The notes beneath the pieces were generated by a model. That model was not told the DNA's origin, did no database searches, and was given only the letters and a program-made list of their open reading frames with translations. Shown in pieces: positions 1 through 7,502 of a stretch of DNA of 34,816 bases (positions are counted from its first letter, which is position 1; every line of letters begins with the position of its first letter). Source of the stretch: Gammaproteobacteria bacterium (GTDB taxonomy: Bacteria > Pseudomonadota > Gammaproteobacteria > Pseudomonadales > Balneatricaceae); contig JASMLZ010000006.1 of assembly GCA_030748435.1 (NCBI GenBank), positions 1 through 34,816 of the forward strand, read 5' to 3'. A program made the position numbers and the translations under genes.

Positions 1-22
1 TGATCAGATTATTTTATCCCCT

Positions 23-877
23 ATGAATAACACCCAACCCAAAGTATTGGCTTTTCAAGGCCACCAAGGTGCCTACTCTCACTTATCCTGTACCAAGGTC
101 TTTCCGGGCATACCTACCATGGCCTGCCTGACTTTTGCCGATGCCATGGCAACGGTGGAACGGGGTGAAGCTGATATAGCTATGATTCCAGTAGAAAACT
201 CCACTGCTGGCCGGGTAGAAGAAATTTACCGTCAATTACCACAGACCTCACTATATATTATTGGCGAACACTTTGAACCGGTAAATCACTGCCTGCTGGG
301 CATCAAAGGCAGCCAATTAAAGCAGATCAAAAGTGTTGGCTCCCATCCTCAGGCTTTAGCACAATGTGCCAAATACTTGAGTCAGTTAGGTATTCGCTGT
401 CAAGCCACTTTGGACACAGCCGGGGCGGCACTGGAAGTTAATCAACGCCAGGACGCGAGTCATGGTGCCATTGCTTCCAGTCTGGCAGCAGACCTTTATG
501 ATTTGGAGATTATGCAAGAAAATATTCAGGATGTTAACGGCAATACTACGCGCTTTTTGATCCTCTCCAGAGAACACAAGATTCCACCTCGTACAGCCAA
601 CAAAAAGTATATCACGTCCTTTTTGTTTACTGTGCGCAATATACCCTCCGCTCTATATAAAGCCATGGGTGGTTTTGCCACCAATAATGTCAATCTGGTA
701 AAGCTGGAGAGCTACACACCAGGAGGACGCATGATTGCCACACAATTTCATGTAGACTGCGAAGCGCACCCTGATGATCCCAATATGATTCTGGCTATGG
801 ATGAGTTGAGCTACTTTGCCAAAGATATTCGTTTATTGGGAACCTACACTGCCAACCCCTACCGCGACCACGAGTAA
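23..877 (+). CDS. pheA: Prephenate dehydratase, monofunctional, with C-terminal ACT domain
   Basis: Converts prephenate to phenylpyruvate in phenylalanine synthesis, in the cytoplasm. The catalytic domain occupies roughly residues 8-185: it opens with VLAFQGHQGAYSHL, continues with IPVENSTAGRV and ends with the family TRF motif in NGNTTRFLIL. An ACT regulatory domain follows (about 198-275) with KLESYTPGG, matching the ESxxxGG phenylalanine-binding motif. At 284 aa it has no chorismate mutase domain, unlike the bifunctional P-protein of E. coli and Pseudomonas, and its opening resembles the alphaproteobacterial monofunctional type. There is no clear ribosome-binding site before this ATG, and the frame stays open to the left window edge, so a start further upstream cannot be excluded. 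The next gene begins 10 bp after the stop. Confidence 0.9.
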   Translation: MNNTQPKVLAFQGHQGAYSHLSCTKVFPGIPTMACLTFADAMATVERGEADIAMIPVENSTAGRVEEIYRQLPQTSLYIIGEHFEPVNHCLLGIKGSQLKQIKSVGSHPQALAQCAKYLSQLGIRCQATLDTAGAALEVNQRQDASHGAIASSLAADLYDLEIMQENIQDVNGNTTRFLILSREHKIPPRTANKKYITSFLFTVRNIPSALYKAMGGFATNNVNLVKLESYTPGGRMIATQFHVDCEAHPDDPNMILAMDELSYFAKDIRLLGTYTANPYRDHE

Positions 878-887
878 GCTCTCCAAC

Positions 888-1373
888 ATGAACAAAATGA
901 CCGTTTTACGCCTAATTCTGAGCGCCGTAATGGCGACTTTTATCGGCCTTATGGTAGGCCTTAAGTGGTTCAAGGGTCCGAGTGATAACCAGCAACAGGA
1001 AGTTGATCAGGAAGAAGAAGTGTGCGACGCCAACAATCAGTGGTGTGAGCAGACCATTTCTGGCCATCAAACCAGTATGCGCATTAGCACCCCTGAAGGT
1101 GATACTGTCATCACCCCAACACCCATCACTATAGAATTTAAAGGCTTAGCAGAAGCCGAAAGCCTGCGTGTCCGTATGAGTGGTTATAATATGTATATGG
1201 GTCAGTTTGATATTGATCTACAACGCCAGGGAGACAGTTGGCAGGCCAACACACCTTTACCTAGTTGTACGCCTGACCATGATATGATTTGGCGCATCAA
1301 ATTCTTACCGCCCTATACAGGCACCTATTACTTTACCTCCACGGATCAGGTTACTGAGGAAAAAATACCATGA
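888..1373 (+). CDS. Membrane-anchored FixH/YtkA-like protein preceding a SCO protein
   Basis: A 161-aa protein with one N-terminal hydrophobic segment (about residues 6-25), then an acidic linker and a probable periplasmic beta-sandwich domain. The chosen ATG lies 10 bp after the pheA stop; in-frame codons upstream would overlap pheA. Possible metal ligands are Cys46 and Cys53 (CDANNQWC), Met97/Met102/Met104 (MSGYNMYMG) and Cys127-His131-Met133 (CTPDHDM). The pattern MxMG followed by a LPxC segment and a Trp recalls the FixH/YtkA-like fold, but that is a motif-level impression only. The stop overlaps the next ATG (ATGA), so it is translationally coupled to the SCO-family gene. I infer a role in copper delivery or cytochrome oxidase assembly; the precise function is unknown. 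Confidence 0.75.
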   Translation: MNKMTVLRLILSAVMATFIGLMVGLKWFKGPSDNQQQEVDQEEEVCDANNQWCEQTISGHQTSMRISTPEGDTVITPTPITIEFKGLAEAESLRVRMSGYNMYMGQFDIDLQRQGDSWQANTPLPSCTPDHDMIWRIKFLPPYTGTYYFTSTDQVTEEKIP

Positions 1374-1963
1374 GCATGCGAGCCAAGCTGGCCTATCTAT
1401 TATGCCTATTGATCTTCTTTGTAGCAGGCCTATGGGCTGCCAGTCAGGATTTTTGGCAAGCTGAAAAACCCAATCCTTATGCTACTTTAGGCGGTGAGTT
1501 TACGCTTAATAGTGCGAATGGTGAGGTGAAATTGAGTGACTATAAGGGCAAACTTGTGGCTTTGTATTTTGGCTTTATGTCCTGTCCGGATGTTTGCCCC
1601 ACAGCACTGTCTTCTTTAGCCGCTGCTATGCGCAGTCTGGATAAAGCTCAACAAAGCCAAATTCAGCCTTTATTTATTAGTGTTGATCCGGCCCGTGATA
1701 CGCTGGAGAATATGGCTGCCTATACAACATACTTTCATCCCAGCATGCTAGGCCTGTCTGGGGACCTGCCCTATCTGGAACAACTGACTCGCCAGTATGG
1801 TGCTTACTTCCGTCATATACCTATGGAAGATTCAGCTTTAGGTTATACCGTAGATCATACGTCACGCATCTACCTAATAGATCGTGAGGGCAAGCTGATT
1901 ACTACTATACCTCATGCCACCTCGGTAACTGACATCAGTGCTCAATTACAACAATACCTATAA
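1370..1963 (+). CDS. SCO1/SenC-family copper chaperone/thiol oxidoreductase
   Basis: A 197-aa membrane-anchored thioredoxin-fold protein. SCO proteins deliver copper to the CuA site of cytochrome c oxidase or keep its thiols reduced, in the periplasm. Residues 7-24 form a hydrophobic anchor. The copper-binding CxxxC is Cys72-Pro-Asp-Val-Cys76 after the FGFMS segment, and the distal ligand is His163 in VDHTSR; all three ligands are present. The SVDPARDT segment (about 104-111) is also typical of the family. It overlaps the preceding FixH-like gene by 4 bp. No cytochrome oxidase genes lie in the window, so the partner oxidase is not visible. It converges on epmC with a 42-bp gap in which I see no clear terminator. 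Confidence 0.9.
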   Translation: MSMRAKLAYLLCLLIFFVAGLWAASQDFWQAEKPNPYATLGGEFTLNSANGEVKLSDYKGKLVALYFGFMSCPDVCPTALSSLAAAMRSLDKAQQSQIQPLFISVDPARDTLENMAAYTTYFHPSMLGLSGDLPYLEQLTRQYGAYFRHIPMEDSALGYTVDHTSRIYLIDREGKLITTIPHATSVTDISAQLQQYL

Positions 1964-2005
1964 ACCTTTGTTATAAGTCCACCAGAGCCTTTGCCTATCT
2001 GCTTG

Positions 2006-2563
2006 TCAAATCAGGGGCTCTTGACTTGCCCGCTCCTCATCGGGCCAGTAAAAGTCGCGCAACTGCAACTGGCCTTTAAATTCCTGCTGTAAAGCTTTGC
2101 TCCAAAGTGCCGCTCTGGCTGGCAAGCCATGGCTCAGATAATGACGTGCCTGGCGGGCAACAGCCAAACGAAATGGGCGATCGTCATGGGCTGCGCCATT
2201 TAGGTTGTCGGCACTGATATGGAATTTCCGCTTGCTGGCATGAGTAAAAATCCACTCCATGGCCTGAGGTTTAACTTCAACTTGCTCAAATTCTGCCTGC
2301 TGTACTGCAGTGCGTCCATCGGGCCGATACCAATAACCAAAATCCTCCAGCAAACGGCGCTCTGCACCAGCCACACACCAATGGGCTACTTCGTGCATAA
2401 CACTGGCACAATAGCCGTGTGCAAAAACCACCCGGTGATAGTTAACATCATGATCTGCTGGCAAATATATTGGCTCATCACCACCAGCTATCAGACGAGT
2501 ATTATAAGTTTCCGCAAATAGCTCATTAAACAGCTCAATAAGCCGTAAAGCATTCTCTTCCAT
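2006..2563 (-). CDS. epmC: Elongation factor P hydroxylase EpmC
   Basis: A 185-aa YfcM/EpmC-family protein, close to the length of the E. coli enzyme. EpmC hydroxylates the beta-lysylated lysine of elongation factor P, the last step of EF-P modification, in the cytoplasm. The sequence shows HEVAH at residues 57-61 within a VMHEVAHWCVAG segment, a probable metal-binding site, and the conserved FGYWYRPDGR stretch. epmA, epmB and efp are not in the window. The gene is transcribed divergently from the MATE exporter, with a 69-bp spacer. Assignment is by family recognition. Confidence 0.87.
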   Translation of the reverse strand: MEENALRLIELFNELFAETYNTRLIAGGDEPIYLPADHDVNYHRVVFAHGYCASVMHEVAHWCVAGAERRLLEDFGYWYRPDGRTAVQQAEFEQVEVKPQAMEWIFTHASKRKFHISADNLNGAAHDDRPFRLAVARQARHYLSHGLPARAALWSKALQQEFKGQLQLRDFYWPDEERASQEPLI

Positions 2564-2596
2564 CGGTTTTTTAATGCATCATTTAAGTCGAGGGAC

Positions 2597-2602
2597 TATA
2601 CT
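2597..2602 (+). promoter_or_regulatory. Candidate -10 box for the MATE exporter
   Basis: TATACT (5 of 6 matches to TATAAT) lies in the epmC/MATE divergent spacer, 30 bp before the MATE ATG. No good -35 hexamer stands at the proper distance, so this is a weak call. The MATE ATG also lacks an obvious ribosome-binding site. Confidence 0.25.
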
Positions 2603-2632
2603 ATCGCATTCGCACCAATCACACCCCTATTT

Positions 2633-4012
2633 ATGTCAATTATCGCAACAGCCTTTCAGGATACTTTACAGTGGCGTAAATTTATTAAACTGGCCATTCC
2701 CATACTCCTGGCTGAAGTACTGCACCTAAGTTCAACGGTGGTGGATACCATAATGGCTGGGCAATACTCCTCCCTTGATCTGGCCGGTGTGTCGATTGGC
2801 GGCAGTACACTATTCCCCCTGATGATTCTGGTGGTAGGCATTGTTATGGCGACCACGCCCAGTGTCGCTCAAGCTTTTGGGGCTAGTCAGTTACATCGTA
2901 TTGGTCCTCTTGTCCAACAATCCATTTGGTTAGCCATAAGTCTTGGCCTGTTAAGTATCTTACTGATTATGTTGGTAGAACCAGTATTTAACTTGCTGGC
3001 CATTACCGGTCCAGTGCGCACTATTGCCCTGGATTACCTTTTTGCCGCCTCTTTTGCCCTGCCAGCTATCACACTGATGCAGTCCCTGCGCAGCTTTAGC
3101 GAGGGCCTTAGCATTACTAAACCCATGGTTTACTTTACGCTACTGGGGGCACTAATAAATATTCCTATAAACTATGCCTTTATCTACGGTAAATTTGGTC
3201 TGCCCGCCATGGGCGGTGTGGGTTGTGGTTGGGCCACCACCATCAGCGCCTGGGCCACCACACTGGGTATGGCTGGCTATATATATTGGCGCCCTGTGTA
3301 TCGACAGTGCGGCTTCTTTGAGCGCTTTTACTGGCCCCAATTAGATGTCTTAACGCAACTGTTAAAAGTAGGCGTTCCCATTGGCATTTCTATCTTTATT
3401 GAAGCCACTATGTTCGCCATTGTTGCCCTATTTTTAGCACCTTTGGGAACAACAGTGGTAGCCGGCCACCAACTAGTACTCAACTTTTCATCTTTAAGCT
3501 TTATGCTACCCATGAGTATCGGCATCGCTTTGACTATTCGCATAGGTCAGGCCGTGGGTGCAGGCCATGCACAAGAAGCTAAACAGCTGGTTATTATCGG
3601 CTTTACTTTAGCTTTAGCTATGGCCACTGCCACTTGTTGTCTTATGTTGTCAGTGCCGGACATAATCGCCCAAATATATACTCAAGATCAGGCTGTTATC
3701 GATGTTGCAGTAAGTCTGTTTTTTTTGGCTGCCATGTTTCAACTGTCCGATGCTATTCAAGTAGCTGGTGCAGGTATTTTACGCGGCTACAAGGACACCA
3801 AGTGGCCTATGCTAATGATTGTCATATCTTACTGGGTTATTGGCCTGCCTTTGGGTTATATACTAGGCCTCACCGACCTACTATTGCCGGCCTTGGGTGC
3901 TCAGGGTTTCTGGATAGGTATTATTTGTGGCCTAAGTTGTGCCGCCGCCCTGTTGTGTTTTCGGGTTCTATATATAGTCAAAAAACCTTTACCAACACAA
4001 GACCATGGCTAA
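2633..4012 (+). CDS. norM: MATE-family multidrug efflux transporter (NorM type)
   Basis: A 459-aa inner-membrane protein with about twelve hydrophobic helices in two repeats, which exports cationic drugs in exchange for Na+ or H+. Family marks are VVDTIMAGQYSSLDLAGVSI in the first helices, TPSVAQAFGA, the LRSFSEGLSITKP loop and the NIPINYAFIYGKFGLPAMGGVGCG segment. These match NorM of Vibrio rather than the DinF branch. The second half has AGHQLVLNFSSLSFMLPMSIG and a late LRGYKDTKWPM loop. Length is normal for the family. The substrate and coupling ion cannot be told from sequence alone. Its last 8 bp overlap a 43-codon ORF that leads into trxA. Confidence 0.9.
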   Translation: MSIIATAFQDTLQWRKFIKLAIPILLAEVLHLSSTVVDTIMAGQYSSLDLAGVSIGGSTLFPLMILVVGIVMATTPSVAQAFGASQLHRIGPLVQQSIWLAISLGLLSILLIMLVEPVFNLLAITGPVRTIALDYLFAASFALPAITLMQSLRSFSEGLSITKPMVYFTLLGALINIPINYAFIYGKFGLPAMGGVGCGWATTISAWATTLGMAGYIYWRPVYRQCGFFERFYWPQLDVLTQLLKVGVPIGISIFIEATMFAIVALFLAPLGTTVVAGHQLVLNFSSLSFMLPMSIGIALTIRIGQAVGAGHAQEAKQLVIIGFTLALAMATATCCLMLSVPDIIAQIYTQDQAVIDVAVSLFFLAAMFQLSDAIQVAGAGILRGYKDTKWPMLMIVISYWVIGLPLGYILGLTDLLLPALGAQGFWIGIICGLSCAAALLCFRVLYIVKKPLPTQDHG

Positions 4013-4136
4013 CTTGTCCTCGAGTTGGAGAAAGTCGCTGCAAACAGCCAAAATAGAGCTGAGTTTTGTGCAAAAAACACGTATCATTAGCACCATTATT
4101 GACATTATGGCGAGCACGCCAGGAGAAAAACCATGA
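4005..4136 (+). CDS. Possible 43-aa small protein between MATE and trxA
   Basis: An ATG overlapping the MATE stop opens a 43-codon frame that runs without interruption to a TGA overlapping the trxA start (ATGA at 4133-4136). It thus fills the whole spacer and could couple translation of the exporter to thioredoxin. The product starts MANLSSSWRKSLQTAKIEL, is basic in the first half and has a short hydrophobic stretch (RIISTIIDIM). I recognise no family and see no strong ribosome-binding site before its ATG. It may be a chance frame. Confidence 0.3.
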   Translation: MANLSSSWRKSLQTAKIELSFVQKTRIISTIIDIMASTPGEKP

Positions 4137-4459
4137 GCGAAAACACGGTAGCAGTTACAGATGCCTCTTTTGACCTAGACGTAATCAATTCTGACGTCCC
4201 GGTATTATTGGACTTTTGGGCACCATGGTGTGGCCCATGCAAGATGATCGCCCCAGTACTGGAAGAAGTAGGTTCTGAATTTGCCGGCAGCGTTAAGGTT
4301 TGTAAAATTAATGTTGACGACAATACCGAAATCGCGGGTCGTTATGGGGTACGCGGTATTCCCACTTTGATGTTGTTTGATAAAGGCGAAGTTGCTGGCA
4401 CCAAAGTCGGCGCCATGTCAAAATCAGACCTGCTGGCTTTTATTTCTGACAATACCTGA
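4133..4459 (+). CDS. trxA: Thioredoxin
   Basis: A 108-aa thioredoxin, the general cytoplasmic dithiol reductant recycled by thioredoxin reductase. The active site is WCGPC (Trp32-Cys33-Gly34-Pro35-Cys36), the buried Asp is in LLDFWAPW (Asp27), and the cis-proline is in RGIPTLMLF (about Pro77). Length and layout match E. coli TrxA. A good Shine-Dalgarno sequence, AGGAGA, stands 7 bp before the ATG. A bidirectional terminator follows about 55 bp after the stop. rho, a common neighbour of trxA, is not next to it here. Confidence 0.96.
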   Translation: MSENTVAVTDASFDLDVINSDVPVLLDFWAPWCGPCKMIAPVLEEVGSEFAGSVKVCKINVDDNTEIAGRYGVRGIPTLMLFDKGEVAGTKVGAMSKSDLLAFISDNT

Positions 4460-4513
4460 TAACAAGTTACCAGAAGCGTCATTAATGCCTGCTCAAACTG
4501 GCATTGCTCAGAC

Positions 4514-4544
4514 AAAAAATCCTCGTTATAAAACGGGGATTTTT
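4514..4544 (+). terminator. Intrinsic terminator between trxA and murB
   Basis: AAAAATCCTCG pairs with CGGGGATTTTT around an 8-9 nt loop, with one G-U wobble. The stem is A-rich on one side and T-rich on the other, so it can terminate trxA on plus and murB on minus (the two genes converge here). Confidence 0.75.
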
Positions 4545-4604
4545 ACTTCTGGGACATAGCAAACATAAAGAGATTTAGGTGTTATCAGTCTTATGGATGG
4601 TGAA

Positions 4605-5735
4605 TTAAATATGCTCCATTTGAATTTCACCTACCTTACCGAATAAACGTGGTTCCACCGCCAGAGAAATAGCAAAATGTTGTTCCACATCAGCCTGAAT
4701 TTCTTGTGCCAGCTTAAGCAGAGTCAAGCCGGTCATTTTGTTGGCTGTGGTTGATTCAAGTACAAGCACCAATGCTTGCTTTCCATGCACGCCAACTCCC
4801 GCTTTCATATAACCTCGCCAACCAAGCTGGTCAATAAGCCAACCTGCAGCCAGCTTAACCTGCTTATTCGGTTGAGGGTAGGCCACCAGATCAGGCCATT
4901 TTTCACGCAATTGCTGCGCCTTGTTAGCAGTCACTAGGGGATTTTTGAAAAAACTGCCAACATTAGGAATCCTGCTGGGGTCAGGCAATTTTGTGCTACG
5001 AATATGGATAACGGCATCACGGACTTGCTGTGGCGTTGCTTGTGTAGCCGGACCATCTAGAACCTGCTCCAGATAGGCAGCTATATCCCCATAACCAATG
5101 TGTATGTGTGGGTGCCGACTTAACACCAAGGTAACACTCATAACGATCCAGTGTGGATGACGCTTAAATATACTATCCCGATAGCCTAGTTCACATTGTT
5201 CAGCCGTCAAGCAAAACTCTTCTCCAGTGACAAAATCAAATACCATTACTTCATGTAAGATATGGGCCAATTCGACTCCATAGGCACCAATATTCTGTAT
5301 CGGTGCCGCGCCAACCAAGCCGGGGATCAAAGATAAATTCTGTAAACCATAGGCGCCTTGAGCAAGACTCCAGGCCACCAATTGATCCCAATTCTCCCCT
5401 GCACCAATACAGAGATACACTAGGTCATCACGGTTTTGTGCCGGGCGATGATGCAACTGATCAGGTGTTAGCCAGGCTTTACCAGCTAGTGCCATATGCA
5501 TCACTAGACCATTAAAGTCGTCCGTAAGCACAATATTGGAGCCACCGCCTAATAGTAACCAGTTAAGCTGCTGGTCATGACAAAACTGATGGGCGGCATA
5601 AAGGTCTGACAACTGGCACAGATCAGAGAAATAGTCCGCTTGTACTGGCAAGGACAATGTATTGTAAGCCTGTAAATCGACCTTGGTTTGTGGGGCCCAA
5701 TCAGGATCTGAATAATTACTCACTGGGCTCTCCAT
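4605..5735 (-). CDS. murB: UDP-N-acetylenolpyruvoylglucosamine reductase
   Basis: MurB reduces UDP-GlcNAc-enolpyruvate to UDP-MurNAc using NADPH and FAD, the second committed step of peptidoglycan synthesis. FAD-binding segments LLLGGGSNIVLTDDF and GLVGAAPIQNIGAYGVE are clear. YRDSIFK and VGSFFKNP follow, the second carrying the catalytic serine of the family, then KLAAGWLIDQLGWRG near the C-terminus. It is the type I (E. coli-like) form; 376 aa is a little longer than E. coli MurB (342 aa), partly because of a 16-20 residue N-terminal extension before VDLQAYNTLSLPV. The start has no clear Shine-Dalgarno sequence and could lie slightly downstream. It is the last gene of the lpxK-ycaR-ptp-murB run. 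Confidence 0.95.
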   Translation of the reverse strand: MESPVSNYSDPDWAPQTKVDLQAYNTLSLPVQADYFSDLCQLSDLYAAHQFCHDQQLNWLLLGGGSNIVLTDDFNGLVMHMALAGKAWLTPDQLHHRPAQNRDDLVYLCIGAGENWDQLVAWSLAQGAYGLQNLSLIPGLVGAAPIQNIGAYGVELAHILHEVMVFDFVTGEEFCLTAEQCELGYRDSIFKRHPHWIVMSVTLVLSRHPHIHIGYGDIAAYLEQVLDGPATQATPQQVRDAVIHIRSTKLPDPSRIPNVGSFFKNPLVTANKAQQLREKWPDLVAYPQPNKQVKLAAGWLIDQLGWRGYMKAGVGVHGKQALVLVLESTTANKMTGLTLLKLAQEIQADVEQHFAISLAVEPRLFGKVGEIQMEHI

Positions 5736-5761
5736 GGTCTTGGATTAGTAACCATCGCCTA

Positions 5762-6220
5762 CTAGCAATGCTGATCATGTAAACGACGACAAGCTGTATC
5801 CAGCATATCCAGCACCTGATAAAAACCATCCATCCCACCATAATAGGGGTCAGGTACCTCAGCTGGGGCATTATCAGCGTTATCCAGCATCAGTACCAAA
5901 TCAGCCTTACTATCAACAGGCTGTATAGCCTTGAGATTGGCCAGATTGCTTTTATCCATAGCAATAATCAAATCGTATTCGTAAAAATCTGTGACCTTTA
6001 CCTGTCGAGCACGCAAATCATCCATGGCAATACCCCTGGCCTGTGCGGCCTCGCGCATACGCGAATCTGCTGCTTTGCCAATATGATATGCCGCGGTACC
6101 AGCCGAATCCCAGGCAAAACGTTGATTAGTGCCCTGCTGTTGGCATAAGTGACGAAAGGTCGCCTCAGCGGCCGGTGAACGGCAGATATTTCCCAAGCAC
6201 ACAAATAATACTTTCACCAT
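5762..6220 (-). CDS. Low-molecular-weight protein-tyrosine phosphatase
   Basis: A 152-aa cytoplasmic phosphatase of the LMW-PTP family. The nucleophile loop is Cys8-LGNIC-Arg14-Ser15 (CX5RS) right after the first strand, and the general acid is Asp124 in the VPDPYYGG loop. All catalytic residues are present and the length is usual. In other Proteobacteria such enzymes act on tyrosine kinases or stray phosphotyrosine; no kinase is seen here. It lies between ycaR and murB, the place I recall for the homologue in Pseudomonas, where kdsB stands between ycaR and ptp; kdsB is missing here. Confidence 0.92.
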   Translation of the reverse strand: MVKVLFVCLGNICRSPAAEATFRHLCQQQGTNQRFAWDSAGTAAYHIGKAADSRMREAAQARGIAMDDLRARQVKVTDFYEYDLIIAMDKSNLANLKAIQPVDSKADLVLMLDNADNAPAEVPDPYYGGMDGFYQVLDMLDTACRRLHDQHC

Positions 6221-6241
6221 TTTGCCACCTAATCTAGAAAC

Positions 6242-6433
6242 CTACTCACTTAAGTTAGCAAGTTCATCACTGGTAAGATCGCGGGCTTCTGTTTCCAGCA
6301 ACACAGGAATACCCTCACGCACTGGGTAAGCGAGCTTGCTGACACGGCAAATAAGCTCATTGTTGTGGGCGTTATATTCCAGTCCGGCATGACTGACAGG
6401 GCATGCCAAAACCTCCAATAATTGTTTATCCAT
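6242..6433 (-). CDS. ycaR: Trm112/YcaR family small protein
   Basis: A 63-aa protein of the Trm112-like (UPF0434) family. [20 protein letters not shown] at the start and [18 protein letters not shown] at the end match E. coli YcaR closely. The ATG at 6433 overlaps the lpxK stop by 8 bp, and another ATG two codons upstream is possible. Only the first cysteine of the usual CPxC pair is kept (CPVS), plus one in ELICRV, so zinc binding as in eukaryotic Trm112 is doubtful. Its role is not settled; it nearly always travels with lpxK. Confidence 0.88.
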   Translation of the reverse strand: MDKQLLEVLACPVSHAGLEYNAHNNELICRVSKLAYPVREGIPVLLETEARDLTSDELANLSE

Positions 6434-7448
6434 GGTCATTGTATTTTCCATCCAGATGTAGCTTGTTGAGCACTGCTTGCACGGCAGATGCTGGCAATTC
6501 AAGTCCTTGCTCAGCATAATACCATTGCTGGTCTTGAGAATCTGCCAAGGCTTTACATTTTACTGCATCCTTGGCTGTCATAATAAGTGCCAGATCACGA
6601 AAAGGTGCCAGATCCTGCGCCCTAAAGTGGTGATGATCGGCAAAGGCCACAGGCTCAACTGTCAGGCCCTGATGTTCAAGGTCAGCAAAAAAGCGCTGGG
6701 GATTACCTATTCCAGCCAAAGCCTTAACCTGGCTGTTCGGCGCTGGCCAGGCTACTCTTTCGTTATCATATAAACGCCTTAAGCCAGTTAACTTTGGAGT
6801 AATATAAAATACCGGTGTGGTGCCACCAGATACTCCCTTAGGAAGCTTATCAGCTTCACCTGCTACCACCATAATGGCATCGACACTGTTAAGACGCTGA
6901 GGGGGTTCACGTAGGGGCCCCATAGGCAAACATTGACCGTTACCCAAACCTCTTTGCCCATCAATTAGCAACCACTCCATATCCCCCTTAATAGTTTGAT
7001 TCTGGAGCCCGTCATCACTAATAATCAAGTCCAGATCATGCCCGACAGCCAACAACTTTATAGCTGCTTGACGATCACTGCCTACAACCACCGGCACCTG
7101 CGTCGTCTGCCACAACAGATAAGGTTCATCACCCACACTTAAGGGTGTGTCCTTGGCCGTCACCAACTTGGGGCCAGCGCCAACCTGTCCGCCATAACCA
7201 CGGCTGATAATGCCACAGCGAATACCCTGAGCAGCTAAATGACGAACTAACGCCTGCACTACTGGTGTCTTGCCAGTACCCCCAAGACTAATATTACCTA
7301 CAACCAGAAGTGGTAGAAGGTTGGCTTTAGGTGGTGGACTTAACACCAGTAATCCTTGTCTTAAGACTCTGTATAAAAGGCTAAGTGGCCACAATAACCA
7401 TAACCACCATGCGCCCTGATACCAAGCCTTAATCAAACTCTCGGACAT
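6426..7448 (-). CDS. lpxK: Tetraacyldisaccharide 4'-kinase (lipid A)
   Basis: LpxK phosphorylates the 4' position of the lipid A disaccharide precursor at the inner membrane, giving lipid IVA. An N-terminal hydrophobic anchor (about 12-36) precedes the Walker A motif [11 protein letters not shown] at residues 51-61, then GIISRGYGG and VGDEPYLL, and later [11 protein letters not shown], all typical. The 340-aa length is normal. It implies the cell makes lipid A and so has an LPS outer membrane. msbA, exbB and exbD, which often lie beside it, are absent; comEC is the direct upstream neighbour across a 54-bp gap. Confidence 0.95.
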   Translation of the reverse strand: MSESLIKAWYQGAWWLWLLWPLSLLYRVLRQGLLVLSPPPKANLLPLLVVGNISLGGTGKTPVVQALVRHLAAQGIRCGIISRGYGGQVGAGPKLVTAKDTPLSVGDEPYLLWQTTQVPVVVGSDRQAAIKLLAVGHDLDLIISDDGLQNQTIKGDMEWLLIDGQRGLGNGQCLPMGPLREPPQRLNSVDAIMVVAGEADKLPKGVSGGTTPVFYITPKLTGLRRLYDNERVAWPAPNSQVKALAGIGNPQRFFADLEHQGLTVEPVAFADHHHFRAQDLAPFRDLALIMTAKDAVKCKALADSQDQQWYYAEQGLELPASAVQAVLNKLHLDGKYNDHG

Positions 7449-7502
7449 ACACCCGCCGTGCCTCGCAGCCCTGTTGCTAAAAGAGGGATTATAGCCTGCC
7501 GG

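Noticed and set aside
2219-2521. 100-codon plus-strand frame opposite epmC
   Set aside because: Antisense to EpmC, whose HEVAH motif and family match are convincing.
3634-4056. 140-codon plus-strand frame overlapping the MATE gene
   Set aside because: It lies in another frame of a clear NorM-type transporter and its product has no family features; a shadow frame.
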